64,000 nucleotides of DNA from Antedon bifida (GCA_963402885.1 OY727099.1:22401001-22465000); one strand, 5' to 3'. Positions 12,501 to 22,470 are shown, numbered from the stretch's first letter. Program-made: numbers and translations. Notes: generated from the sequence alone by a model not told the origin.

Positions 12501-15500
12501 TATGTAGATTTATAAAGATTATGTAGCAATTATTTAGATTTATGTAGAGATTATGTAGATATGTAGAGATTATGTAGATTTATGTGGAGATTATTTAGAT
12601 ATGTAGAGATTATGTAGATTTATGTAGATATATTAATGATTTTTAAATCCTGTCAATTCATTTATTTAAAGAAGCTTTTTTATTAAAATGAATGTTGCTG
12701 TCTCTGCTGTACCCAGTATAATGTTATGTTTATCAGCGCTATATAAAAACGAATTATTAATATTTCTTACAATATACAAAATGAAGGAGGCACTGCTTTC
12801 AAAAAATGAAAAATGATCATCAAAAATACAATTTAAAAACATTGGCATTATAATTTACATTTTGTGTTTATTATTCAGGAACTAATTCTGCAGGAACTTG
12901 ACAAAACTGGTTGCATAGAAGATGCAACAAAAAGCTTGAAGGAAAAGGTTCAAAATAAGTTTGTTCCAGCCGTTGTTTGCGCCGTCATGAAACATGGCCT
13001 ACCGAAAACAGACACAGAGCGTGATATGCTGAGCACGCTCATTGCATCCTTGAAAAAAGAGAATATCGTGAATGCTACTCATTTTATGGAGGTAAATTTT
13101 TTTTTTAGAAACTTGAGCAAATTTTTAGTTTGACACAAAAAAAGTAATAATAATAATTTAATTTTTTAAAATTTGTGTAGCACCCTCTCTCGGTTGGCCA
13201 TGCTTTTATCAATTCTCAAGATATTGAATTTTCCATGTACTGTCATGTTATTAATAAAAAATCTTGTACCTCTAATTACGTACTTGTAATTTGCAATTAG
13301 AATTATATATTATAGATATATAATGTGTTAACATTGTATGGATCTTCTGTTTAGTTACATGTATGTGTAGATAGAGGTTCCACTTGAAATGCTTGGTTTG
13401 CTAGCCTATTGGTATTGCACTCTCTCAATACCGAACAGCTTTGGACTGGCCCAATATGTATGGTTTTCGGAGAGTCTGGTATTGGGAGAGTTTGCATTTA
13501 CACATTGAGGTTGAAATTTATATTTTACAGGGTTTTACTGAGCTATTGAGTCAATTAGCCATGCTTGAAGTAGACTATCCGCTCATTAAATCCTCAATTG
13601 GCACGTACGCAGCACGAGCAGTTATCGACGACGTCGTCGCATTGTCAGAGCTCTGCGACCCGATGGAAAATGGTGCATATTACCCACTGATCATGTTGTG
13701 CCTTCAACGGCTTCAGAAACTGAAAGACAAGGAATGGCTGGTGAAGCTGGTGAATGAGAGCAAGATTAACCTGCTGAAGATGTTGCCAGAGATCGACCAG
13801 AACAAAGACAAGATGATCGAAATACTTGATGGAAAAGTTAGTTGTTTGTTTCAAAACCATTCAAATTATATTAAATTCTTAGATATAGTGTCACTCACTT
13901 CCTACCCACCAATAGCACTGAATAAATAGAGATGGAAAAATGTGTTGAGCTTGATATGCAGACACCATACAATTAGGCCAGTAATTAGATGGGGAAAAAT
14001 AAATATTGAACGTGTACACACACCTCCTCTCCTAACACCCTCACACCTCTCTCCTCCTAACACCCTCACACCACTCCCCTCTGGCCACCTACACTCCCCT
14101 TCAGACACCCTCACACCACTCCCCTATGGACACCTACACTCCCCTTCAGATACCCTCACACCCCTCCCCTTCAGATACCCTCACACCACTCCCCTCTGGA
14201 CACCTACACTCCCCTCCTGACACCCTCACATCCCTCCCCTTCAGACACCCTCACACCACTCCCCTCTGGACACCTACACTCCCCTCCTGACACCCTCACA
14301 CCCCTCTCCTTCAGACACCTTCACACCACCACCCTCCTGACACCCTCACACACCTCCCCTTCAGATACCTTCACACCACTCCCCTCCTGACACCCTCACA
14401 CCACTCCCCTCACGACACCCACACACCACTCCCCTTCAGACACCTTTACACACCTCCCCTTTCGACAAAGGTGAAGAGTAATTTTATATTACTGTATACA
14501 CATTACAATGGTTTTATTCTGTTTTTAGAATCTTAGCTTCTTATTCCCACTGTTGCGGCTCCAAGGGGATATTTGGAAGCAGATTAAATCTGATCCTAAT
14601 CCACAAACACTGTACAAATGGATTAAGGACTCAGTTGATCCCAGCCTACACAAGGAAAAGGGCTTTATAAATGCTTTGACTACAGGGTAAGTTCAGCAAA
14701 TCTTTTAAGATGCTGTGTACAAAATGTAATCGTCGTTTTAAAATTAAGTAGATGGAGGAGACAAAAAATATAAGTGACTTTTAAGGAAAAGGTTTAAAAT
14801 GCTTAAAAACTAATGGATCACCATCAAATTGCTTGCAAAATAAACTTTGTAGTAGTGCTACTAGTATCAGACTGAAAATTTGAATTCAAATTCAATTCAT
14901 TTTTTTTTTTATTATTTCTCTGGGAAATACAATGACTTTTTAACTTATATCCTGTGAAAAATAAAAATAAAATTCATCTGATTTCAAACGTTATTGTACA
15001 TAATATACGGCGGCTTTTTGTCAATGTCAATTTGTTTCTCCTGCATGCATCCATGCACATGGGATGTCAAAATGACCGGAATTGTACTGGGAAGGTTTTA
15101 AAATACATTTGAACACTATTTTTCATTCTAAATTTGTTTTTTCCCATAGGATATTGAAGTACGTTACACAGGAAAGCAGTCTGCAAGAGACTGTTGATTT
15201 GAGCGTTGTCCCCGAAAAAGGTGTACAAGAAAAAGAGAAAGTATTACTGGAAAAGTTTAAACCGTTATTGCAACGATTTGTTCACGAGAATGTGAATCTG
15301 CAGATGGTGGCGCTGTATGCCCTGCAGACGCTCTGCTTCCACGAAAACTTTCCGAAAGGTTGGTGTGTTGCAGAATTTTTGGTTTTTTTTTAACATCAAT
15401 TTGAATTTATTTAAAAATTTACATTACTATCAGAACATCTGAGAGTGGATTGGCCGATCAGAAGGTGAGACAGCTTTAGGCCGGGTGGAAGCGATTTAAG

Positions 15501-16798
15501 CTGTGGTGGGAAAGGTTAGGCTGAGTGGAAGAGTTTTAGGCTGTGGTGGGAAAACATCGGGCTGAGTGTAAGAGTTTTAGGCCGAGTGGAAGAGTTTTAG
15601 GCTGAGTGGAAGAGATTAAGGTTGTGTTGGGAAAACGAGCTTTAGACAGAGAAGAAAGAACTTTAGGCTGGAAATTTAAATTGGCTAACCTCTCGCTAAC
15701 TAACTGTACATGGTAAATACTTATGCTCTGTCTACACTATCAAACTAGTTTGACAAAAACGTGTGATTTGCCCAAATATGGTAGTGGTATGCCTGAATAT
15801 GGTAGTGATATGACATCATCATGTCCATTTTTAGGCACATCGCATTTATTTGTCACATAAGAGCTATTGGTGTTTTGTTTAGGTATGCTGCTGCGGTTCT
15901 TTGTGAATCTTTACGACATGGAGGTAATTGACGAAGAGGCTTTCCTTAACTGGAAGGAAGATGTCACAGATGAGTTTAATGGCAAAGGAGAAGCTCTGTT
16001 CCAGGTAATAATAATGAGTCGGGTTTGAATCTCGGTCAGGGCACCTTTTTTAATTTTAACCGTTTATACACACTGATTGAAAATGTTCATCTGGTTTGAA
16101 GATACGATATTTTAAAAATCTATTTTGACAAACCATTGCTTTACAATTCTAGGACAACTACCACCCAGACATATACCCCCATTTTACCACACCTTACCCT
16201 TGCCTTAACCTTTCAGGGTGTGCATGTGTTTTGGGTGTAAATGCCCTGGTTATAATTGTTCTCTATCCAGATATGTTTTTATAACTCAACAGTTTATATT
16301 TCAACTGATAAACACAGTCTATATTCTTGTGTCCTATCATCACGTACAGTATATTATATCTGCCAACTCTTGTGCATAAAGTCTTCTAGGGTACGCAAGT
16401 TTTTAGATTTCACGTACCATAAAAATATCTGAAATTAACTTGCCTTATTTGAATAACATAGGGCTATACATAATTTGAATACAAGTCTAGGCTTATATTT
16501 TTTTTTTTCATGCTTGAATGAATAAATTGTACAGGAATGCCTATTGTAAGTATTCGATGAAAAATTAAACATAGAGGCGGCAGTTTTTCGTGATAACATT
16601 GAGTTATTACTACATAGAGGGTGCTATATACATTTTTTATTTAATGTCTCTTGCAATGGTCATTGACAAAGTTGTCAGATATTGTAATTATATTCTTCCA
16701 ACAAATTTTATTTCCTTTTTTTTTTCTGTTAGGTGAATCAGTGGTTGACATGGCTGGCAACTGCCGAAGAAGAGGAGTCAGAAGAGGAAGAAGACTAA
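525..16798 (+). CDS. eif4g2: eIF4G2 (DAP5/p97/NAT1), translation initiation scaffold; 3' 17 exons, 5' end off window
   Basis: Exons by GT-AG sites: 525-627, 1105-1218, 1814-1880, 2502-2591, 4547-4605, 4965-5075, 6220-6330, 9041-9112, 10612-10855, 11219-11433, 11809-12045, 12879-13091, 13531-13836, 14529-14686, 15150-15358, 15883-16004, 16733-16798 (TAA 16796-16798). All phases join without a break, giving 831 residues, close to the 907 aa of vertebrate eIF4G2 minus its N-terminus. Family landmarks are present: ILNKIAPEKFDKL, KMLGNIKFICELGKLD, LECLCQIMKTIG, DMPPRFSK, MLPEIDQNKDKM, FPKGMLLRFF, and an acidic C-terminus ending EEEESEEEED. The family product is a cytoplasmic scaffold that lacks the eIF4E-binding segment of eIF4G1 and drives cap-independent or eIF3d-linked initiation. 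Vertebrate eif4g2 starts at a GUG codon; that exon lies upstream of this window. No frameshift or missing exon was seen. The assignment is firm. Confidence 0.96.
2642..4030. repeat. GC-richer inserted block with direct repeats in eif4g2 intron
   Basis: Two roughly 97-bp direct repeats (2642-2740 and 2817-2916, beginning GGCCGGAAAGGACACTTC / GGTCGGAAAGGACACTTC) are followed by CpG-rich sequence. At about 3943-4016 there are four spaced copies of AAGCGTCACGG, facing an inverted CCGTGACGCTT at 4018-4028. No open frame here resembles a known protein. It is probably a non-autonomous mobile element or compound repeat; the family is unknown. Confidence 0.5.
4048..4104. mobile_element. Partial MITE, family GTCTACACTATCAAACT
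   Basis: Right-hand end of the MITE family whose termini read GCTCTGTCTACACTATCAAA and its complement TTTGATAGTGTAGACAGAGC. Only the TGTCCATATCAC core and the right terminus remain. Confidence 0.6.
4214..4291. mobile_element. Short MITE copy, family GTCTACACTATCAAACT
   Basis: Both termini of the family are present (AAAGCTCTGTCTACACTG and AATGTAGACAGAGCTT) but the internal NATGGTAGTGATATG repeats are gone, leaving a 78-bp foldback. Confidence 0.75.
4719..4900. mobile_element. Degraded copy of the GATGTATTGTCCCC repeat family
   Basis: Begins TTTAAAGATGTATTGTCCCC and continues with the ATTTTGGTCAAAGT-like interior seen at 5154-5409, 42154-42468 and 57642-57892, but is shortened. It lies within the eif4g2 intron before the 4965 exon. 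Confidence 0.45.
5154..5409. mobile_element. MITE with TTAA target duplication, family AGATGTATTGTCCCC
   Basis: Flanked by TTAA at 5150-5153 and 5410-5413. The left terminus reads AGATGTAGTGTCCCC, and the interior matches other copies (AGGCCATTTTGCAGTTTTAAT). The right terminus is eroded. TTAA targeting is a feature of piggyBac and related superfamilies; the exact family is not assigned. Confidence 0.6.
5461..5560. repeat. Dispersed repeat fragment related to 29,985-30,600
   Basis: GGCCATATATACATGGCTGCAG and the following TTTACCAACCGACCGACAT words are the reverse complement of sequence in the 30.0-30.6 kb tandem block (GTCGGTCGGTAAACAC and CTGCAGCCATGTATATGGCC). Same family, opposite orientation. 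Confidence 0.6.
5589..6183. mobile_element. 595-bp MITE with TTAA target duplication (copy 1)
   Basis: Direct TTAA at 5585-5588 and 6184-6187. The terminal inverted repeat is AGGCCAGGTGCGGGCA on the left against AGCTCAGGTACAGGCA read inward from the right. It is nearly identical over its length to 25374-25954. No coding capacity. It ends only 36 bp before the 3' splice site of the 6220 exon. Confidence 0.85.
6774..8953. mobile_element. DNA transposon (TA target), 2.2 kb, carrying a nested insertion
   Basis: Ends CCGTAGTTCC ... GGAACTACGG flanked by TA at 6772-6773 and 8954-8955, with subterminal GGGTATAATCCCACC words. The same element occurs inverted at 9783-10559. Relative to that copy, this one carries about 1.42 kb of extra DNA at 7405-8825. 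TA targeting fits Tc1/mariner-like elements, but no transposase is recognisable, so it is a non-autonomous copy. Confidence 0.8.
7405..8825. mobile_element. hAT-like insertion nested in the TA-target element
   Basis: The 8-bp word GCCTACCT occurs at 7397-7404 and again at 8826-8833, exactly bracketing DNA missing from the sister copy at 9783-10559. The ends GGGGTAGCACTAAC and, inward from the right, TGGGCTCGCACTGG are imperfect inverted repeats. An 8-bp duplication is the hAT signature. Inside are words of the type TTAGCCAAAATGGCTAAA near both ends. The longest open frame (149 codons, minus strand, 8214-8663) resembles nothing I know. Confidence 0.65.
9160..9290. mobile_element. MITE copy, family GTCTACACTATCAAACT (left end lost)
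   Basis: Shows GTGTGATGTGCCC, two NATGGTAGTGATATG-type repeats, CATGTCCATATATGGGCACA and the right terminus GATAGTGTGGACAGAGC. The left inverted terminus is missing. Confidence 0.75.
9370..9445 (-). mobile_element. tRNA-derived SINE head (degraded)
   Basis: On the minus strand, TGGTTTAATGGTAGGG fits a pol III A box and AAGTTTGAGTCAT fits a B box with one mismatch, spaced as in a tRNA-derived SINE. No cloverleaf or acceptor stem survives, so this is not a tRNA gene. Confidence 0.4.
9783..10559. mobile_element. DNA transposon (TA target), inverted sister copy of 6774-8953
   Basis: CCGTAGTTCC ... GGAACTACGG flanked by TA (9781-9782, 10560-10561). The interior is the reverse complement of 6774-8953 without its nested hAT-like insertion, for example the TCTATACCGACCGG and GAGCTCGAGCGTG segments. 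The right end lies about 50 bp before the eif4g2 exon at 10612. Confidence 0.8.
10612..12045 (+). other. eif4g2: Low-complexity linker of eIF4G2 (three exons)
   Basis: Exons 10612-10855, 11219-11433 and 11809-12045 encode the unstructured region between MIF4G and MA3. The first is Gly/Asp/Arg rich (GTGPGVIDLDP is the conserved core). The second is a glutamine/asparagine/tyrosine-rich tract with repeated YGNQGQ and QSQ words, ending in the conserved DMPPRFSKGG. The third is Pro/Lys/Gln rich and ends in a basic segment before MA3. Conserved islands show that these are real exons despite the biased composition. Confidence 0.9.
10985..11090 (+). mobile_element. tRNA-derived SINE head (degraded)
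   Basis: GGTTCAAATCCTGCC at about 11053-11067 matches a pol III B box, preceded by an A-box-like TAGTGGGAACTATG. It lies in an eif4g2 intron with no matching acceptor stem. It is a SINE remnant rather than a tRNA gene. Confidence 0.4.
12064..12635. repeat. Minisatellite, unit AGAGATTATGTAGATTT(AT)GT
   Basis: About 570 bp of degenerate tandem copies, 17 to 22 bp each, of GTAGAGATTATGTAGATTTAT, filling much of the eif4g2 intron between exons 11809-12045 and 12879-13091. A longer period with TTACCGTTTCTTGTTT recurs twice. Confidence 0.9.
12879..13836 (+). other. eif4g2: MA3 domain of eIF4G2 (two exons)
   Basis: Exons 12879-13091 and 13531-13836 encode the MA3 HEAT-type domain, starting at ELILQELDKTG and passing through AARAVIDDVVALSEL to MLPEIDQNKDKM. 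In DAP5 this domain is the second HEAT module of the scaffold. The boundary with the C-terminal W2 domain falls at or just after the end of the second exon. Confidence 0.9.
14017..14462. repeat. Pyrimidine-rich minisatellite, unit CACCCTCACACCACTCCCCT
   Basis: Tandem array of ACACCCTCACACC / ACTCCCCTCTGGACACC / TACACTCCCCTTCAG units, almost G-free on the plus strand, in the eif4g2 intron before the 14529 exon. Strong strand asymmetry is the main feature. Confidence 0.9.
15450..15665. repeat. Minisatellite, unit GGCTGAGTGGAAGAGTTTTA
   Basis: About eight degenerate copies of a 20- to 25-bp unit (GGCCGAGTGGAAGAGTTTTA and variants with GGTGGGAAAAC) in the eif4g2 intron between exons 15150-15358 and 15883-16004. 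Confidence 0.8.
15724..15866. mobile_element. MITE copy, family GTCTACACTATCAAACT
   Basis: Left terminus GCTCTGTCTACACTATCAAA, two ATGGTAGTGNTATG repeats, GACATCATCATGTCC and TTTGTCACATAA. The right terminus is truncated to GAGCT. It ends about 17 bp before the 3' splice site of the 15883 exon, so the splice acceptor tract is built at the edge of the element. Confidence 0.8.
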
Positions 16799-17837
16799 TT
16801 AATTATCTAATTAACGACTGGGTAATGAAGATACTAATAATCAAGATAAGAGTTGTCAGTTCTTCAAGTTTTAATATATTGTGCTATCATATAGAGGTTA
16901 GATTTCCATGCTATTTCAAGGTATATGGTGGATTAAAAAAAATATTAAAATTAAATTGTATATTTATAACAGACTACCGTAGACCAGCTGGATTTGACCG
17001 TTACACTTTGAGAATTTTTGTTTATACTTTTGCATGGTATTTTGTGAATATGCAAGTTTTTTTTAAATGTTAGATTTAGTAAAGATGATATGTCTGGAAA
17101 ACTAAACTGCAAAACGCTACTTGCGACTAGATAGATCTATACGACTCGTCCAACAGTTAATAAACGCATTTTTTCAGTATGAATATAGTAGTAGTATGAA
17201 AAGAATTGCAGAGTATTATTTGTCAAAGGGCATTTATAAACCAATATATAAAATATATAACTACTATTGAAAATAGCCATGTTTCTAAATGAATGGAAAA
17301 CAACTCTTATTTCTTGATATGGATTCATAATCATAGTGCACTTTGGTTGTTTTCTATTACAAAGTATCATATTGTTTTCTATTAACGCTGTTTGTAGTTT
17401 CAGAATCACAAATTAACAGTCTGTTTGTCTGTATGTCTACAGATCGTATATTGTCTTAACATGAAACAAATGTATATAAAGCACAAAAAGGCAAAAAAAA
17501 GTTTAATTATGTGACAGTTATAGTAGATAATTTTTTGTTTTGTTTCTATTATATTATTTTAAAAGATGATATAAATAGTGGTAGATATTCGACACTCTCA
17601 GCTTTATGTACAGTTAAAATTTAAATATTATAGACTAACCACCTGTAACGCTGGTAGGAATGCTAATAATATACAATTGTACATATTAAATCCTACAAAA
17701 CACGCAAGAGTGACGCATATGTGCGTTTTTAGTCGTAGCCAATCACCGATTTCTGCACTGCGTATATTCGTAATAAGTTTTAAAGATAATTATTATGTGT
17801 GGTTAACCGATTCTCGGTACTGTATCTGTATGTTCAG

Positions 17838-18155
17838 TATCATAGGCAAATTCTGTTATACAGTGACATATGTATCACATGTGATGCCTGTATTAAAGCC
17901 ATACACTTTCTTTATTTCCATTCATAAATTCATAAACAAATAATCATAGTACAAAACAAAAGAATGGAAAGGGGGAATCGCTAAAGCATAGCTTATGTGT
18001 AGTTAGCCAATTCTCGGTAATACACCTAACGTAACCTAACATTGTACAGGTGTCACATGTGATATATATGACACTGTATTACAGAATTTGCTTATGATAC
18101 AGGTGTCACATGTGATACATATGTGACATTGTATTACAGAATTTGCTTATGATAC
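17838..18155. repeat. Inverted plus tandem 54-bp repeat
   Basis: Two tandem copies of a roughly 54-bp unit (18047-18099, 18100-18155; starting CAGGTGTCACATGTGATA and ending TTGCTTATGATA) face an inverted copy at 17838-17890. TTCTCGGTA words flank both sides (17811, 18012). This looks like the remains of a foldback element. Confidence 0.7.
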
Positions 18156-18894
18156 TGGCCATTTAATGCCGTATGTGGCGATACAGTTCAGAGAATCGAG
18201 TGTTATAGTAGTGTGTTTTTAGATATCAGATATAGACGCAAAGATATGATCCCATCGATAGATCATACAGTTTTCTTTGGTATATTGTCCATAGTTTTGA
18301 AAACACTTGTACACTTACTTCTGCATGATATTTTGGTGCTTAGTGTTGTTTAATATAATAAGTAGTTAAGTTTTCATTTATGGATTGGATATTAAAACAA
18401 AAAAATATTTATTTTTTGTTTGTTATATAATATCATATTTTACAGACGTGCTTATTAACAAATCCAAATTTCAAAGTTCAAAGGTTATTTATTAATTTGT
18501 CTTATTCAAGTTTGAATATTAAATATAAAAATACCAGCAATTATTTTAGATAGCATGATACGCACATTGTGTTGGAAAATGAATTACTAATTAACAATAG
18601 AAATAGCAGATTTCAGTACTGCTGTAGGGTAATATTTGGGGCTGTGAAATCAGTCGGTTCCCTTATACACTACTAAACATATTTCACTTGTGTGTTTTAA
18701 GAATTATCTGTAACTTTAATTATAGCTTTCTGTATTGCTATAGTTAACCAAAAAGGGTGTGTAGAGTGATTGTATCAATTCCTACACTTTTTTTAAAAAG
18801 AAGTCAGTGACCTAACACTGACCTTGTAAAGTCATGTGATTTTAGATTTTTTTTTTTACTTAAGAATTGGTTTTGAAATGAGTTGGGAATGTTT

Positions 18895-19315
18895 AGTCGG
18901 CCTTGGTCAGTGCTTGATTGTCCTGGACTAGTTGTCACAATTCGTTGCCCTGGACTAGTCACTGGCATGTTGATTGTACTAGTGGCTGGCATGTTGATTG
19001 CCCTGGACTAGTCTCCAGACACAGTGGTTGCCCTGGACTAGTGGCTAGCACATTGATTTTCCTGGACTAGTCCCCAGACACAGTGGTTGCCCTGGACTAG
19101 TCGCTAGCATAATGGTTGCCCTGAACTAGTTACTAGCACAATGGTTGCCCTGGACTAGTTACTAGCACAATGGTTGCCCTGGACTAGTCGCTAGCACAAT
19201 GGTTGCCCTGGATTAGTCCCCAGACACAGTGGTTGCCCTGGACTAGTCCCCAGACACTGTGGTTGCCCTGGACTAGTTGCTGAAACAATGGTTGCCCTGG
19301 ACTAGTTGCTGGAAG
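18895..19315. repeat. 31-bp minisatellite, unit GGTTGCCCTGGACTAGT
   Basis: About 13 copies of TGGTTGCCCTGGACTAGT followed by a variable spacer, CGCTAGCACAA or CCCCAGACACAG. The two spacer types are interspersed, so higher-order exchange is likely. Confidence 0.92.
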
Positions 19316-19612
19316 CACATTCAATAATATGCACCATTTTATAGCTAGACCTATCTAGGTTGTTATGTTTTTACTATTACAGCACAACATATATTTTGCA
19401 TGCACTGTATTTAAGGTTGTAGTTAATACGCTTAAATCACGACCATTATTAGCATAGTAAAATGTATTGTTCTTAAAATGAAAGGTTAACTCTTATAAAA
19501 GCGGAATCTCTTGAAACCAGAATTTAACATAAACCAGATTTTTCCAAATCATAAATTCGATTCATTTCTTGACAGAAAACAATCGGGAAACGAAACTTCT
19601 TAGTTTGGCCTA

Positions 19613-19770
19613 AAGCTCTGTCCACACTATCAGACTAGTTTGAAAAAAGTGTGATGTCCCCAAATAGGGTAGGGATATTCCCAAATATGGTAGTGATATG
19701 ACATCATCATATCCATATATGGGCACATCACATTTTTTTGTCACATTAAGTTTGATAGTGTAAACAGAGT
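19613..19770. mobile_element. MITE, full-length copy of family GTCTACACTATCAAACT
   Basis: Both termini present (AGCTCTGTCCACACTATCAG and GATAGTGTAAACAGAG), with TTTGAAAAAAGTGTGATG, ATGGTAGTGATATGAC and TCCATATATGGGCACA inside. About 158 bp, no coding capacity. Confidence 0.85.
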
Positions 19771-20411
19771 TGGTGGAGTTTTGTGAGAGTTTATTATATT
19801 CATTATGAAGATATTTTTTTGTTAAACTGGTGTTATTTCAAACAGCATTAGCGGCGTATCATTTTCAGGATGGACCACTCGACTTTTTCGCATGCTCTTG
19901 TTTCTGCGTGCGTAGAATGACTTCCCGACTCGACAGCTGCTTGGCACGTCTTGAAAATGAATGTTCGCTTTTGTTTATAATACATTACATATTGTTAATA
20001 CTGTATACATTTTATGCTACCTAGTATACTGTAAATTCATTGTACAGTATAATTCATTGCAGGTACTCTAACATTATAGTATACTCTTAAATTGACGAAT
20101 TTAAGGTAACTTAAGGGGCTTATATTTTTAGAGATTCATAACACATTTTAAAATAACGCTCATTTATTTTAGATATATTTTGCAAAATAATTTTTTTTTT
20201 ACTGAAACAGTTAACCATAAAATTAAATTTGTATGAAACCATGGTGATTAGATAATATACAAACAATAAATTAAAAATTATTTAAAAATCATGTTGATGT
20301 TAAAAATTCATAAAATTATTCAGTTTTAACTTTTATGTAGGCGAATCCAATCCATATTATAGTTTTTCAAGGCTCAAATTTATGATTTTATGATAAAGGT
20401 GGCCTCTCTAA

Positions 20412-20535
20412 TGCGTGGTTCCCACTGGAGACGCAACACAATGACGTAAGGGAGTTGACCAATCACAAGCGATAAATGATTCAATGTGTCGCTTGTCATT
20501 GGTCAACTTGCTTGCGTTGCGGAACTAAGCTTAAA
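20412..20535. mobile_element. Foldback MITE, family GGTTCCCACTAG..CGCAACGCAAG
   Basis: GTGGTTCCCACTGGAGACGC at the left and CTTGCGTTGCGGAACTAAGC at the right, around TTGACCAATCACAAGCGAT and its complement. Relatives occur at 26675-26838, 26976-27158, 35235-35313, 36305-36780, 39578-39905 and 59392-59560. Confidence 0.75.
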
Positions 20536-20702
20536 CATTATGCGTTTCTTTTTCGGCCTAATATATTAATGCTTGTGTGTTATCGTTTAGCTCTTATCCG
20601 TGTGTTCAACAATAGTGTAATAAATTCGTATTATTAAACTTTATAGATATCAATTTATTTGTTTTGTATTTAATGTACATAGAGGCCTACTCGAGAATCA
20701 TT

Positions 20703-21159
20703 GGGTCTGTTTCTGCTGAATAGCGCCAAATCAACCGATTATTTAAAAAATTTAATTTTATATTGACTGCATTTCTGCTCAATTTTTGCTCCAAAAATAA
20801 CCGTTAAATCAGTGGGTCGTTAGAATTACCTAAAATTCAATTGCTTCTGGCGGTTAATTCAAACGTTAGTGTAGTTGACTCGAGGTCAGCAGCTGTCAAT
20901 CAAATAACCGTTATTTCGTGTTGCAGCTACAAATTGCCCAGTCATAACCGGTTAAATTGCGTTCACAGGACAATTTTGTGGTAACCGGTTAAAAGGCAGC
21001 GCAAAATAACCGAATTGAATTGGTGTTTTTAACCGGTTATTTTGCGCTGCCTTTTAACCGGTTACCACAAAATTGTCATGTTTCTGCTCCCAAGAAAATG
21101 GAGGTAATTTATTCACACCGTTTTTAACCGGTTATTTTTATGCAGCAGAAACAGGACCC
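20703..21159. mobile_element. 457-bp element with GGGTC(C)TGTTTCTGCTG termini and a perfect internal palindrome
   Basis: Begins GGGTCTGTTTCTGCTG and ends with the complement CAGCAGAAACAGGACCC. Multiple AACCGGTTA words occur inside. Positions 20970-21012 and 21034-21076 are exact 43-bp reverse complements separated by 21 bp. No clear target duplication was found. Confidence 0.75.
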
Positions 21160-21454
21160 GTGAAACAAACTATAAACTCAAGCAATTATGAATTATAAAC
21201 TCGTTTAAAAAAAGATTTAGATATTCTATCTATATGATAAGTTGTTTCTATTGTTATTCGTTATCTTATCGTCCTAGTGTAAATGGGTCTTTAATCAATG
21301 CGAGGAGAGATGTGTGTTCAGACGAGGTCATGCCTTCCTCCCTTTGAACACCGGCGCCCGTTATTTTCGTTGAGCGCAGCAACATTTTATTGGATGGATC
21401 AACAATTTAAAAAAAGCTATAATAAAACCCGTTTGCCTATTAGAATATTGGCTA

Positions 21455-22470
21455 AAGGGTCTTTCACACCTGTTCCGGCACGGTTCCGTTCCGGCGCCGA
21501 CAAATCCAATCGAACGTCAATGTTTCGTTTCTACGCGGCTACGCGCATACCATAAAACCTCGAAAAGATGGGCTTCTTTTCGAGATGGGCTTCTTTTCGA
21601 GAGTACTTTTGCAAACTGTAGAGGGGGGCTTCTTTTCGAAATGAATGCTGTAAATTTTGTGAATTTCTACTACAATAATATGACTTTTAAGACATTTTTT
21701 CAACCATGAATACCAATTAAAAAACAATATAAAACAAGAAAAGTCTAGCCAGAAATGCAATCAAGGTATGTTCGTTGAATGGTGCAGATGTTGGACATGT
21801 TCCTGAATGTTTGGCTCAGATAATAGCGCCGTTGATGAAAGATAGGTAGTAGTGCAGCTTAAAGCCAAGATAACTGGAATGGAACAAACGGCCTCTGAAG
21901 GAAAATTGGTGGAGGTGTGGAAATTCCCTGCCGATTTTACATATTTGCCAACGAAGCAAACAATAAAAAGATACAAGATGCGATCAAAGCACCATTTGGA
22001 CGACAATAAACTGTAAAATAAATGTTTGATAAACACGATCATACATATTAATTATTATCATCAGTCTGCATCTGAAGTATATGGCATTAAATTATCCTAC
22101 TATAGTAAACTCTTAATCACGTGTTTGTATTGTTTATTTCTGTTCCTTTGACGTTCAGTTAATAAACCTACATTCTTAATAATACAGTATAGTAGTCTAT
22201 CTCGAAAAGAAGCCCATACTATCTTGAAAAGAAGCCCAGGGGGCTTCATTTCGAGATGGGCTTCTTTTCGAGAGTACTTTTGCAAACCGTAGAGGGGGCT
22301 TCTTTTCGAGATGGGCTTTTTTTCGAGGTTTAAGCCCATAGGCTTCTTTTCGAGGTTTTACGGTATCGATTGGCGCATAGCCGCGTGGATCGTCGTGAAA
22401 ACGAAACATTGGCGTTTCGATTTGCCGGACCGGACCCGTGCCGGAACAGGTGTGAAAGGCCCTTAAAGCG
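21455..22470. mobile_element. Palindromic MITE (TTTCACACCTGTTCCGG) interrupted at its centre
   Basis: Arms AGGGTCTTTCACACCTGTTC at the left and GGAACAGGTGTGAAAGGCCC at the right. In the uninterrupted sister copy (23225-23415) the arms fold over about 190 bp, including TTTCGTTTCTACGCGGCTA and its near complement. Here the 814-bp TA element sits at the centre of the palindrome. Confidence 0.75.
21550..22363. mobile_element. 814-bp DNA element with TA target duplication
   Basis: Ends CC(A/G)TAAAACCTCGAAAAGA in inverted orientation, flanked by TA at 21548-21549 and 22364-22365. The duplicated locus at about 23312 retains the empty site GCGCATATCGATTG, which proves the boundaries. Subterminal GGGCTTCTTTTCGAG words are repeated several times at both ends. 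No transposase. Confidence 0.9.

Larger units (their letters stand above)
14529..16798 (+). other. eif4g2: W2 (eIF5C-like) C-terminal domain of eIF4G2
   Basis: Exons 14529-14686, 15150-15358, 15883-16004 and 16733-16798 encode the W2 domain. The run includes SFLFPLLRLQ, YKWIKDSVDP, NFPKGMLLRFFVNLYDME, EEAFLNWKED and NQWLTWLATAEEEE. Aromatic and acidic boxes at the very C-terminus are the family's contact surface for eIF2-beta and Mnk kinases (family knowledge). Phase joins 2/1, 1/2 and 0 are consistent across all four exons. Confidence 0.93.
16799..20700. other. 3' flank / possible long 3' UTR of eif4g2; no other gene seen
   Basis: AT-rich sequence after the eif4g2 stop. Several AATAAA-like words occur, but I cannot tell which ends the transcript. 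Open frames of 60 to 140 codons here have no recognisable domain and overlap repeats. Supported contents are the repeat block at 17838-18155, the minisatellite at 18895-19315, the MITE at 19613-19770 and a foldback at 20412-20535. Confidence 0.5.

Noticed and set aside
9370-16050. tRNA-like A/B-box words at 9370-9445, 11053 and 16020
   Set aside because: Rejected as tRNA genes because no acceptor stem or cloverleaf is present; the first two are kept only as SINE remnants, and the one at 16020 is too short to call.
16651-17073. 140-codon plus-strand open frame
   Set aside because: Overlaps the last eif4g2 exon in another frame and continues into 3' flank.
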